DNA from: Brachyspira catarrhinii
Lineage (GTDB): Bacteria; Spirochaetota; Brachyspiria; Brachyspirales; Brachyspiraceae
DNA length: 7,229 bases
NCBI RefSeq assembly: GCF_005518285.1
Contig: NZ_SJDU01000088.1
Span: 1-7,229, forward strand
Direction of reading: 5' to 3'
Numbering within the stretch: the first letter of the stretch is position 1; each line of letters begins with the position of its first letter. The position numbers and the translations under genes were made by a program. This document shows positions 1 through 6,764 of this stretch, piece after piece. The notes beneath the pieces are model-generated. The model made no database searches. It was not told where the DNA came from and saw only the letters and a program-made list of their open reading frames with translations.

Positions 1-39
1 TTTAGTTATAAATAAATTTATTAATAGGAGGATATTCGT

Positions 40-630
40 ATGAAGAATATCAAAACAATTTTAATCGCAGTATTATCGTTTATGCTCTTGTTTTCGGTAA
101 GCTGTAAGAATGAAGACAAAACGGGAGGCGGAGACGGAGGTAGTGATTTCGATTTAAATGACATTTATACTACTTCGGGCGATGCGGCGACTTATTTTAC
201 TGGAAGTTATACTTTCAAAGGCACTCTTACTCGTAATTCTTTTTCGGGAATTTCGGAAGAGGAAGCGAATAGCGGAACATTGCCTACAAATCTAGAAATT
301 ACGGTAACTATAAACGCTAACAAAATAACCGTTCTTTCAGAATTTGCTCAATCATTAATATCAAGCGCTCAATTGAACAATGGCTACGATGGTATTTCTG
401 CCGATAGTAAATTTAATGCTGGAGGCGAGAGTAAAACCGAAAATATGCATAATAAAGAATATATAGCTATTACTCAATTATTAAAAAATAATACTTTTGG
501 ATATGTCAGCGTTACTACTAGTGAAGCTGTTGATAAGATTACTGCGATTACGGTTAGGTATCAATTTGGAAGTATACAAGGTCCTAACAACTTTAAAGCC
601 ACATATATGGGAGATTTGGCTAAACAATAA
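40..630 (+). CDS. Predicted surface lipoprotein of unknown function
   Basis: A 196-residue protein with a classic lipoprotein export signal: positive N-terminus (MKNIK), hydrophobic core at residues 7-20, then SVSC with Cys22 as the likely lipidated residue. The lipobox is relaxed (Ser at -3), which is common in spirochaetes. After the Cys comes a charged, glycine-rich tether (about residues 23-35, with GGGDGG), then a Ser/Thr/Asn-rich region (about 45-196) whose alternating pattern suggests beta structure. I recognise no catalytic motif or named domain. The start is supported by AGGAGGA at 26-32, seven bases before the ATG, the strongest ribosome binding site in the window. Only 39 bases precede the gene here, so its promoter is not resolved. 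It is followed by its own intrinsic terminator and appears to be transcribed alone or as the last gene of an operon. Family and ligand are unknown; lipoprotein status is the secure part. Confidence 0.85.
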   Translation: MKNIKTILIAVLSFMLLFSVSCKNEDKTGGGDGGSDFDLNDIYTTSGDAATYFTGSYTFKGTLTRNSFSGISEEEANSGTLPTNLEITVTINANKITVLSEFAQSLISSAQLNNGYDGISADSKFNAGGESKTENMHNKEYIAITQLLKNNTFGYVSVTTSEAVDKITAITVRYQFGSIQGPNNFKATYMGDLAKQ

Positions 631-667
631 TTTTAATAAAAGTTTTCATTTAAGCTTCTTTAAGATT

Positions 668-702
668 AAAAGGCATCGTATTTAATTTACGGTGTCTTTT
701 TT
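668..702 (+). terminator. Intrinsic terminator after the lipoprotein gene
   Basis: A 13-bp stem (668-680 paired with 688-700, two G-U pairs, including GGCATCGTA against TACGGTGTC) encloses a 7-base loop (TTTAATT) and runs into a T tract (697-702). It lies 38 bases after the lipoprotein stop codon. On the opposite strand the stem is followed by TTTTAATCTT, so it may also act weakly as a backstop for transcription arriving from viaA. Confidence 0.85.
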
Positions 703-718
703 ATTATATTTATTTTCG

Positions 719-805
719 GATTGCTTCACTAGCCAACGGCGAACTTTAGCCCCGTTAGCAATGACAAATTTATATCGTCATTGAGAGGCTACTGCCGAAG
801 CAATC
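719..805. repeat. Palindromic, multi-arm intergenic element
   Basis: An 87-base imperfect palindrome. The outer arms GATTGCTTC (719-727) and GAAGCAATC (797-805) are exact reverse complements. Inside them TAGCC (730-734) pairs with GGCTA (787-791), and CAATGAC (759-765) pairs with GTCATTG (777-783) around an 11-base loop. The left arm carries its own hairpin, AACGG (735-739) with CCGTT (752-756). The folded form is therefore a branched structure. It is richer in G and C than the flanking spacer. The GATTGCTTC...CAATGAC arrangement resembles small dispersed palindromic repeats of many bacterial genomes. That resemblance is from memory, and only one copy is visible in this window. It has no reading frame and could be a non-autonomous repeat or a structured RNA. 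Confidence 0.6.
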
Positions 806-827
806 TACTATTGATAAAGTCGATTTT

Positions 828-883
828 AAAATAAAATTTTATTGATAATGGATTAGTAAATATTTTTTAATCCATTATCAATA
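828..883 (-). terminator. Hairpin terminator overlapping the viaA stop codon
   Basis: A perfect 16-bp inverted repeat (840-855 with 868-883, core ATTGATAATGGATTA) has a 12-base loop. Read on the minus strand it is followed by A4, then U4-A-U4 (828-840), a U-rich but imperfect tract. The upstream arm encodes the last residues of ViaA (within DIDNGLKN), and the TAA stop (853-855) is the first part of the downstream arm. The position at the end of the ravA-viaA operon fits a terminator. The A4 gap before the U run lowers certainty, and a 3'-end stabilising hairpin is the alternative. Confidence 0.6.
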
Positions 884-2283
884 TCGAATATCCAATGTTT
901 ACTAAATACTTTTCTATAGGAATAACCGAAAGGAAATTTACCGATTGAAACCGCAAAAAATTTATTTCCTTTTGATTTTTGTTTTTCGCATAATTCGATT
1001 AAATTATAAGGCATATCTTCCATCATAAAATCGGACAATACCAAAACATCGCCGTTTCTGAAATCGTCCGTATTCATTATTCTATTTGCCTCGAAAAGCG
1101 CTTTATAAATATCTGAACCGCCATGATAACTTAATTTAAGAAAATTTATAAGTTCGTTAAGTCCGTCATATTTTGAAAATTTATAAGAGTAAATTTCAAC
1201 GCTGAAATTGATTAAATAAATATTTCTGTTTTCGGACAAAGCCCGCATAACGATTTTTAGCATTGTCGCTTTTGCAATATATTCGTTTATTCCTTTCATC
1301 GAGCCGCTCGTATCGATACAAATTATTACGGGACCTTTTCCGTCAATATAACCCGCTTTAATTTTTTGTTTTTCTTTTTCGTTAAAAATATAAGAATCTT
1401 TATCGAAACACATTAATCTATTTTCTATATATTTCAATTTAAATAATTTTTCAAAATCTTTGTCGCAAAGTAAAGAAAGCTCTTCGGGAACTATATTCTC
1501 AATATCTTTTGAAAAATAAATCCCGACAATTTCGTCTTTTGAAGTTATTTTTTTATTGGAATAATTATAAGTATCTTTAAATTCTATATTGTTAATCGCA
1601 TTTTCAATATCGACTCTTCTTCCCATACTCTCGCAAATTTTTTCTATGTCTTTATAATCGTTTATAAAATCAGTCCATCTTTGAAGAAGCGAAATATCTT
1701 CTTCGGACAATTCGCCGACTCTAAAATCCCAAAGAACGCCCGTTTTTATTCTTAAAATATTTGACATATATTTAAGTTTTTTTAAAAGTTTAATCCAAGA
1801 TTCCATATCGACAATAAATTTATCTCGCTTGCTTTTAATAATATTCAAAGTCCAAGTATTATTTTTATCGTTATAAGATTTTTCCCAAGAAGAGAGAATA
1901 TTTTTTCTTATAATATTTAAATTTTTATCGTTTATTTTGTTAGTCCAAAAATTAGAATCTATATTTTTATCAATTTCTTTGAAATTATTTAAATAATTGA
2001 TTATTTCGTTTTTATTAGAATTTTTATTTTGCATTTTTTTAAAAGCAATGCCCAATTCTATTTTATTATTTTGATAAGGATTATTATTTTCTATATATTC
2101 TTTTAGTTCTTTTTTCCATTTTGAAATTTTTATTTCAAGTTCGTCTTCGAGTCTCTTATCGTCAATATTCTTAAAAGAACCGTAAAAAACTCCTCTTGCC
2201 ATATCTTCCGTTTTCTTGATTTCTTTTGTCGTAATATTATTTGCAGTTTCCGAAATATTTTTAAAATTTTTAAATTGTTGCAT
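853..2283 (-). CDS. viaA: ViaA-like VWA-domain partner of the RavA ATPase
   Basis: A 476-residue protein, close to the roughly 483 residues of Escherichia coli ViaA. The N-terminal two thirds are helical and charged and include the family-like GVLWD (182-186), the stretch around GELSEEDI (190-197) and MGRR (220-223). The C-terminal VWA domain (about 315-476) has an intact metal-ion-dependent adhesion site: DTSGS (324-328), the HGGSD loop (387-391) and LSDF (416-419). HWIFDIDNG (463-471) matches the end of ViaA proteins. In E. coli, ViaA stimulates RavA ATPase activity, and the pair works at the inner membrane with respiratory and Fe-S enzymes and affects aminoglycoside sensitivity; the same role here is inferred. 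The ATG lies 14 bp inside the end of ravA and has no good Shine-Dalgarno (upstream on the minus strand is A/T only near the start), so translational coupling to ravA is likely. The stop codon is inside a hairpin. Confidence 0.92.
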   Translation of the reverse strand: MQQFKNFKNISETANNITTKEIKKTEDMARGVFYGSFKNIDDKRLEDELEIKISKWKKELKEYIENNNPYQNNKIELGIAFKKMQNKNSNKNEIINYLNNFKEIDKNIDSNFWTNKINDKNLNIIRKNILSSWEKSYNDKNNTWTLNIIKSKRDKFIVDMESWIKLLKKLKYMSNILRIKTGVLWDFRVGELSEEDISLLQRWTDFINDYKDIEKICESMGRRVDIENAINNIEFKDTYNYSNKKITSKDEIVGIYFSKDIENIVPEELSLLCDKDFEKLFKLKYIENRLMCFDKDSYIFNEKEKQKIKAGYIDGKGPVIICIDTSGSMKGINEYIAKATMLKIVMRALSENRNIYLINFSVEIYSYKFSKYDGLNELINFLKLSYHGGSDIYKALFEANRIMNTDDFRNGDVLVLSDFMMEDMPYNLIELCEKQKSKGNKFFAVSIGKFPFGYSYRKVFSKHWIFDIDNGLKNIY

Positions 2284-3859
2284 AATTTATAATTTCGCTT
2301 TTCAATTTTTCTGCGTTTAATTTTTCGCTTTCCAAATCTTCAATATGATTTTCAAAAATGTCGTTTATTATATTAATTTTTTCTTCCGATATAAAAATAT
2401 TTTTAGATTCGTTTTTTGTTTTTTCAAAATTATTTTTTGAATCTAAAATTATATTTTCCATTTTCGATGTAAGCGAATCGATAAGAATCAAATAATTATC
2501 TTTTTTTTCTTTTTCAACTTTCTTTAAGCCGTTTTTTCTCATATAAAATTTTGGCTCGAATTTTGTAAAGAATTCGTAATTTTTTGAAAGTTTATCGGAC
2601 ATTATTCCGTTCGTTAAAGTCGCAGAATTAATCTCTACGGAACATATTTCGCTTTCGTTAAAAGAGCATCTGAATTTTTTTGTTATAAATCGTCCTTGGT
2701 CTAACGGATAAAAATAACCCTTCTTATTCATATTTTTTAGCGGAATATAAATTATCGTATCGGCATTATTTCCGTATTCGTCTATTTTGACATTCAAAGT
2801 TTTCGCAATATATAATTTGTCGTCAATATTTTCCGTATCGTAAGTTTTCTCCAAATTAAAAAATGTATTTTCAAATTCCGATTTTAAATTTTCAAAATCG
2901 TTTTTCCAATTTTCTAAATCCGAATTTTTGAAATTATAAGAAATTCTAATCGCGTTTTCAACAATTTTTTTCACCGCTTCTATATGTTCTTCCAAACTCC
3001 ATAAACAATTATCCAAAAGCAAAGTTTCGTAAATATCGACTTCTTTTTTATCGTTCAAATATGCGGCGGTTTTCATTAAGTAAGAAATATTTTGCCATCT
3101 TCTGTCCGAAATATAAATTGGAATATCTTTATTGTCTTCGTTAAATTTTTCTATCGAAAGTTTTATCGCGTGAATAATATTAAAAACGATTTTTGAAATT
3201 TTTATTTTACCTATTTCTTCGCTCATTTTATTCCATTCTTCCGTTGTGATTTTTAATTTTTCGTCAATTTCCACAAAAGGATTCAAACTCGTATTCTCTA
3301 AAAGTTTTTCAAAATTATCTCTATTTTTAAGAGGATAAACCGTAAGCCTCGTTATAAATCTGTCGTATAAAGCTTCGAGTCCCTGATTTGGCGGCGGAGT
3401 TTCGTTGCTTGCGGAAATCAAACCTTTAAGAGGAACTTTTATTTCTTCATAACCGTTTTTAAAAATTCTCTCGTTTATAATCGTAAGCAAAGTGTTAAGT
3501 ATTGCGGGAGTGCTTTTCCAAATCTCGTCCAAAAAAGCAAAATCGCTGTCGGGCAAATATCCTTTTATTTTTCTAACATATTTATCGTTTTTAAGTTCTT
3601 CCAAACTTATGGGACCGAATATATCTTCGGGCGTGCTGAATCTTTGCATTAAATATCCGAAATATTTTGAATCTTTGAAGGCGTAAGAGATTCTTTTCGC
3701 TATAAAACTTTTTGCGGTTCCAGGCGGACCGTAAAGAAAAACGGGCTTTCCAGCGATGACGCTCAAAAAAGTCAAAGCTACAGTTTCTTTTCTTTCGTAT
3801 AATCCGTAAGATAGTAAAGATATTATTTTATTTATTCTATCTTTTAATTTATCGTTCAT
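2270..3859 (-). CDS. ravA: RavA-like MoxR-family AAA+ ATPase
   Basis: A 529-residue MoxR-type AAA+ protein, slightly longer than E. coli RavA (about 498). The ATPase core has Walker A GPPGTAKS (44-51), Walker B FLDE (109-112), sensor 1 SASNE (149-153), the arginine-finger segment ALYDRF (163-168) and the sensor 2 region SDRRW (251-255). RFSTPEDIFGP (73-83), EIWKSTPAILNTLL (112-125) and CLW (285-287) are RavA-like signatures beyond generic MoxR motifs. After a helical linker, residues about 335-440 occupy the place of the LARA domain (the discontinuous beta domain which in E. coli binds lysine decarboxylase). They show little obvious similarity to it by eye. A Lys/Glu/Asn-rich helical tail (about 441-529) probably forms the helical hairpin. 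The protein should form a hexameric ATPase with ViaA. The start is supported by GAAGG (3866-3870, minus strand), six bases before ATG, and by an extended -10 promoter upstream. Confidence 0.93.
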   Translation of the reverse strand: MNDKLKDRINKIISLLSYGLYERKETVALTFLSVIAGKPVFLYGPPGTAKSFIAKRISYAFKDSKYFGYLMQRFSTPEDIFGPISLEELKNDKYVRKIKGYLPDSDFAFLDEIWKSTPAILNTLLTIINERIFKNGYEEIKVPLKGLISASNETPPPNQGLEALYDRFITRLTVYPLKNRDNFEKLLENTSLNPFVEIDEKLKITTEEWNKMSEEIGKIKISKIVFNIIHAIKLSIEKFNEDNKDIPIYISDRRWQNISYLMKTAAYLNDKKEVDIYETLLLDNCLWSLEEHIEAVKKIVENAIRISYNFKNSDLENWKNDFENLKSEFENTFFNLEKTYDTENIDDKLYIAKTLNVKIDEYGNNADTIIYIPLKNMNKKGYFYPLDQGRFITKKFRCSFNESEICSVEINSATLTNGIMSDKLSKNYEFFTKFEPKFYMRKNGLKKVEKEKKDNYLILIDSLTSKMENIILDSKNNFEKTKNESKNIFISEEKINIINDIFENHIEDLESEKLNAEKLKSEIINYATI

Positions 3860-3888
3860 TAAAAACCTTCGATTAAAAAATATTTTTT

Positions 3889-3897
3889 ATTATAACA
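3889..3897 (-). promoter_or_regulatory. Extended -10 promoter for ravA-viaA
   Basis: Read on the minus strand the sequence is TGTTATAAT: a perfect TATAAT (3889-3894) with the TG of an extended -10 element (3896-3897). The base stretch where a -35 would sit (3912-3917, ATTCTA) is poor, as is common for extended -10 promoters. Transcription would start near 3882, giving a leader of about 23 bases with GAAGG in front of the ravA ATG. A second TATAAT lies at 3916-3921 on the same strand and could be an alternative start. Confidence 0.6.
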
Positions 3898-3954
3898 TTT
3901 TTTGTAAAAAATAGAATTATAACCGCTTAATATTCTTCTCACTCTTTTTAATAT

Positions 3955-3981
3955 TATGTTAATTAAACTATGTTAATTAAA
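3955..3981. repeat. 13-bp tandem direct repeat before the methyltransferase
   Basis: TATGTTAATTAAA occurs twice (3955-3967 and 3969-3981), separated by a single C, ending 16 bases before the methyltransferase ATG. Each copy contains the 8-bp palindrome TTAATTAA. The placement, in the divergent promoter region and close to a start codon, suits an operator or regulator-binding pair, but no regulator is encoded nearby. In such AT-rich DNA a replication-slippage duplication is also possible. Confidence 0.6.
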
Positions 3982-3997
3982 TTCCGATAACTATATT

Positions 3998-5710
3998 ATG
4001 ATAACTAATAATATAGACATAAAAAATAAATATCTTAAAGAAAATCTAATCGCATACATTGGAAATAAGAGGAGATTATTGCCATTTATAGAAAATGTTT
4101 TTTTAGAAATTTTGGATAAAGATAAAAATATAAAAACCGCTTTGGATTTATTTGCGGGAAGCGGAAGCGTATCGAGATTATTAAAAACTTTAGATTTGGA
4201 AGTTTATTCTAACGATTGGGAATATTATTCTTATATTTTGAATTACGCTCATATTAATATAAATATTGAAGATACAAAAAATATGTTTATGCATATGGGC
4301 GGGCTTCAAAATACGATTGAAACGATTAATAATATTAGCCGAATAAAAAATAAAGACAGATATATTTCAAAATATTATTCTCCGAAAAACGATTATAACC
4401 CCGATTTAAAAAACGAAAGATTATTTTACACTCAATACAACGGAACTAAAATAGATATTATAAGGCATAATATTGAAGAGCTTTACAAAAATAACGCGAT
4501 AAATCAAAAAGAATATTTTTATTTAATCGCTTCTTTAATTTACGAGTCGGCCACTCATACGAATACATCTGGAGTTTTCAAAGCTTTTCATTCTGGTTTC
4601 GGCGGAAGAAATAAAGACGCTTTAAGCAGAATACTAACTCCAATATCGTTAAAAGAGCTTCCATTATATAACGGCAAAAACGGTTATGTAAGCATGCTCG
4701 ATGCTAACGAGTTTGTAATAAAAAATAAAGATAAAAAATTCGATTTGGTTTATTTGGACCCGCCATATAATCAGCATCAATACGGAAGCAATTATCATTT
4801 ACTTAATACGATTGCATTATGGGATAAACCTAAGATAAATAAAAAAATATATATAAACGGAAAGAAAACGGATAAAGGCGGAATCAGAAAAGATTGGATA
4901 AAAACAAAGTCCGATTATTGCTATAAAAAAACTGCAAAAAATTCTTTAATCAATTTGCTTGAAAATATAAACGCTAATCATATAGTTATGAGTTATTCGA
5001 CTGACGGAATAATAGAATTTGACGATTTAATTTCAATACTCGAAAATAAAGGAACTTTAAAAATAGAGACTTCGGAATATGTGAAGTATAGAGGAGCAAA
5101 ACGTTCGATAGTAAATAAAACCAAAAACATAGAATATTTATTTATAGTCGATACAAGAAAATCGAAAGTGAAACATAATAACGATAATCATTTGAAAATA
5201 AAATATATTGAAAACATCCGATTAAAATTAAATAATCCCGTAAACGCCTCGAAAGATTATTTATTATTTGAAGGCAAAGAAGGAAATATAAAATTGAATT
5301 TGAAATATTCCGTTCATATAATCAATGTCGAAGAAATTTGCGCCGAATTAAAAAATAAAAGCGTAGATTATATAAAAAGATTTTCGCTATTTTTGGATAA
5401 ATATATTAAAGAAAATAATTTGGACACTTTGAAAATTTACTTTTCGCATTTGAAAAAAGCCGTTTTAATTAACGATATAAAATTGATAAAATATTTTGCA
5501 AATCATATTTTAAAAATATACGCGAGATTATGCTCGAAAAAATCGAACGAATATATACTTGAAATAACGAACGAACTTTTGGATATAATTTATAAATACG
5601 ACAATATAAACGCCGTAAATAAAATAAAAAAAAGAATGATTTATAATATTTCGCATTCTGGCATTTCGGATATTAAGAAAAATAAAATTCTTATAAAACT
5701 TGAAAAATAG
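3998..5710 (+). CDS. D12-class adenine-N6 DNA methyltransferase with C-terminal extension
   Basis: A 570-residue protein whose first ~385 residues form an alpha-type adenine methyltransferase: YIGNKRRLLPFI (20-31; motif X), DLFAGSGSVSRL (50-61; motif I, S-adenosylmethionine binding), NDW (72-74; motif II area), and DPPYNQHQYGSNYHLL (254-269; motif IV DPPY catalytic motif with its family-specific tail). Residues about 85-245, including the conserved-looking ATHTNTSGVFKAFHSGFGG block (185-203), should hold target recognition. MSYSTDG (331-337) and KYRGAKRS (363-370) close the domain. It should transfer a methyl group to adenine N6 in a specific DNA sequence, which cannot be read from the protein. 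Residues about 390-570 are an extra Lys/Asn/Ile-rich, partly helical region that I do not recognise and in which I see no nuclease motif. No restriction endonuclease lies beside it here, so it looks like an orphan methylase or one with a distant or fused partner. The start is the only ATG before motif X after an in-frame stop (3974-3976); no Shine-Dalgarno is visible. Confidence 0.9.
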   Translation: MITNNIDIKNKYLKENLIAYIGNKRRLLPFIENVFLEILDKDKNIKTALDLFAGSGSVSRLLKTLDLEVYSNDWEYYSYILNYAHININIEDTKNMFMHMGGLQNTIETINNISRIKNKDRYISKYYSPKNDYNPDLKNERLFYTQYNGTKIDIIRHNIEELYKNNAINQKEYFYLIASLIYESATHTNTSGVFKAFHSGFGGRNKDALSRILTPISLKELPLYNGKNGYVSMLDANEFVIKNKDKKFDLVYLDPPYNQHQYGSNYHLLNTIALWDKPKINKKIYINGKKTDKGGIRKDWIKTKSDYCYKKTAKNSLINLLENINANHIVMSYSTDGIIEFDDLISILENKGTLKIETSEYVKYRGAKRSIVNKTKNIEYLFIVDTRKSKVKHNNDNHLKIKYIENIRLKLNNPVNASKDYLLFEGKEGNIKLNLKYSVHIINVEEICAELKNKSVDYIKRFSLFLDKYIKENNLDTLKIYFSHLKKAVLINDIKLIKYFANHILKIYARLCSKKSNEYILEITNELLDIIYKYDNINAVNKIKKRMIYNISHSGISDIKKNKILIKLEK

Positions 5711-5732
5711 AATTTATTTTTTATTTCTTTCT

Positions 5733-6572
5733 TTAAACTATCGCATCGGGGTCGAATCTTTGAAGTAGTCTTATCAATAAATAAGCGGATATAAAAAGCA
5801 ACGGACATAATATCCATTCTATCGGGTTTTTAGGTAAACCTGGAAAAACTTGCATGATAGAACCCAAAACAAATCCCGATATAATTAAATAAGAAGATTT
5901 TACATAATGTTTCATAAAATATTCCAATATTTTTGTGGTTAAAATTATTCCTAAAATTAAACCGAAACATAAAGGGACAAGATAAGGAATATAAAAGCTT
6001 TGAATCGCGTTTATGGTTTCCTGATAAATACCTAATAATAAAAACATATACGAAACGCTTATGCCAGGTAGTATCAATGCTATTGCCGAAATGAATCCCG
6101 CCAATGCAAGTATAAAATAAGTAAAACTTTTGCTTCTATTATTTTCCGAGTCGCTGAAAAAACCTTCGGGTATCATAGATATTAAATATACCAAAGCCGC
6201 TCCCAATATTATGTATATTATGCTCATATAATTAAATTTATAATATTTGGTTTTATTATAAACCGTATTAAAACCGCCTAATGCAGCTCCCATAAAAAAG
6301 AAACAGCTTATTGTAAAAAATTTATCTATTAAAACGGACAAAGGTTTTGCCACTATAATCATTCCTAATAAAGCGCCTATAGAAAATAAAATTACCGTTA
6401 AAAAATTCGATTTGTTTTTAATAAAATAATTTTCGTTTTTTGGAAAGCTTAAAATACCGCTTAAAGAAGCGATTAATTTATCGTATATTCCAAGTATCAT
6501 TGCCATAGTTCCTCCGCTGAAACCTGGAACTAGCATAGAAGCGCCGACTATAAAACCTTTTAAAATATTCAT
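5733..6572 (-). CDS. popT: DUF368 polyprenyl-phosphate transporter (PopT family)
   Basis: A 279-residue integral membrane protein with about eight hydrophobic segments. The family hallmark is at the N-terminus: GFIVGASMLVPGFSGGTMAM, split here as GFIVGASMLVPG (6-17) and FSGGTMAMILGIY (18-30). A second, related motif in the other half reads ALILPGIS (165-172) followed by LLLGIY (178-183), consistent with an internal two-fold repeat. DUF368 proteins were shown in 2023 to act as translocases that return undecaprenyl phosphate across the cytoplasmic membrane for reuse in peptidoglycan and surface-polymer synthesis. That role is transferred by family. FPGLPKNPIEW (243-253) precedes the last membrane segment. 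The ribosome site is weak (GGA, minus strand 6581-6583). A good promoter lies upstream at 6603-6631. The gene converges on the methyltransferase with only 22 bases between stops, and no hairpin terminator is visible in that gap. Confidence 0.88.
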   Translation of the reverse strand: MNILKGFIVGASMLVPGFSGGTMAMILGIYDKLIASLSGILSFPKNENYFIKNKSNFLTVILFSIGALLGMIIVAKPLSVLIDKFFTISCFFFMGAALGGFNTVYNKTKYYKFNYMSIIYIILGAALVYLISMIPEGFFSDSENNRSKSFTYFILALAGFISAIALILPGISVSYMFLLLGIYQETINAIQSFYIPYLVPLCFGLILGIILTTKILEYFMKHYVKSSYLIISGFVLGSIMQVFPGLPKNPIEWILCPLLFISAYLLIRLLQRFDPDAIV

Positions 6573-6602
6573 AAATTAAATCCGATAAATTTTAGATTTT
6601 GA

Positions 6603-6631
6603 ATAATAGCATATATAAATTATTAATGCAA
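6603..6631 (-). promoter_or_regulatory. Promoter for the popT-family gene
   Basis: On the minus strand TTGCAT (6626-6631) and TATTAT (6603-6608) are separated by exactly 17 bases, and TGC precedes the -10 (TG of an extended -10 at 6610-6609). Transcription would start near 6596, leaving a leader of about 24 bases before the ATG at 6572. Spacing and extended -10 make it credible; the -35 matches only the TTG part well. Confidence 0.6.
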
Positions 6632-6687
6632 TTAAATTATATCGCAATAAATATTTTACTTCGTTTTAATTTATAGATATATTTATA

Positions 6688-6716
6688 TTGAAAAACAATT
6701 ATAAATTTTGTATAAT
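6688..6716 (+). promoter_or_regulatory. Sigma70-type promoter for the CNNM-family gene
   Basis: TTGAAA (6688-6693) and a perfect TATAAT (6711-6716) are separated by 17 bases, the best -35/-10 pair in the window. The start would be near 6723, giving a leader of about 42 bases before the ATG at 6765. Confidence 0.7.
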
Positions 6717-6764
6717 TTAGAAAAACTATTTTAACTCATATAGGACAGCCATAATTATTAAAAT

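Noticed and set aside
11..22. A 12-bp perfect palindrome upstream of the lipoprotein gene.
   Set aside because: It is all A/T, short, and too close to the window start to judge context.
497..685. A 62-codon open frame overlapping the end of the lipoprotein gene.
   Set aside because: It is in another frame of a gene with clear lipoprotein features and runs into the terminator hairpin; no ribosome site supports it.
719..805. A tRNA-like gene.
   Set aside because: The length and branched fold suggested it, but there is no T-loop consensus, no anticodon-stem arrangement and no 7-bp acceptor with the right spacing.
3492..3686. A 64-codon open frame on the plus strand inside ravA.
   Set aside because: It is antisense to the RavA ATPase core (Walker B and neighbouring motifs), which accounts for the sequence conservation there.
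3874..3911. AT-only palindromes (A6-TA-T6 at 3874-3889 and T6-GT-A6 at 3898-3911) as an operator or terminator pair for ravA.
   Set aside because: They consist only of A/T runs, overlap the extended -10 promoter and are readily produced by base composition.
5626..5633. A run of eight A in the methyltransferase (and another A8 in ravA at 2501-2508, minus strand) as phase-variation switches.
   Set aside because: Runs of this length are expected in such AT-rich DNA, both frames are intact, and the methylase run lies near the 3' end beyond the catalytic domain.
2270..5710. ravA-viaA plus the divergent methyltransferase as a new anti-phage defence system.
   Set aside because: MoxR-VWA pairs and methylases both occur in defence loci, but this pair matches housekeeping RavA-ViaA along its length. 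The methylase is on the opposite strand with its own control region, and no nuclease, helicase or other effector is present.
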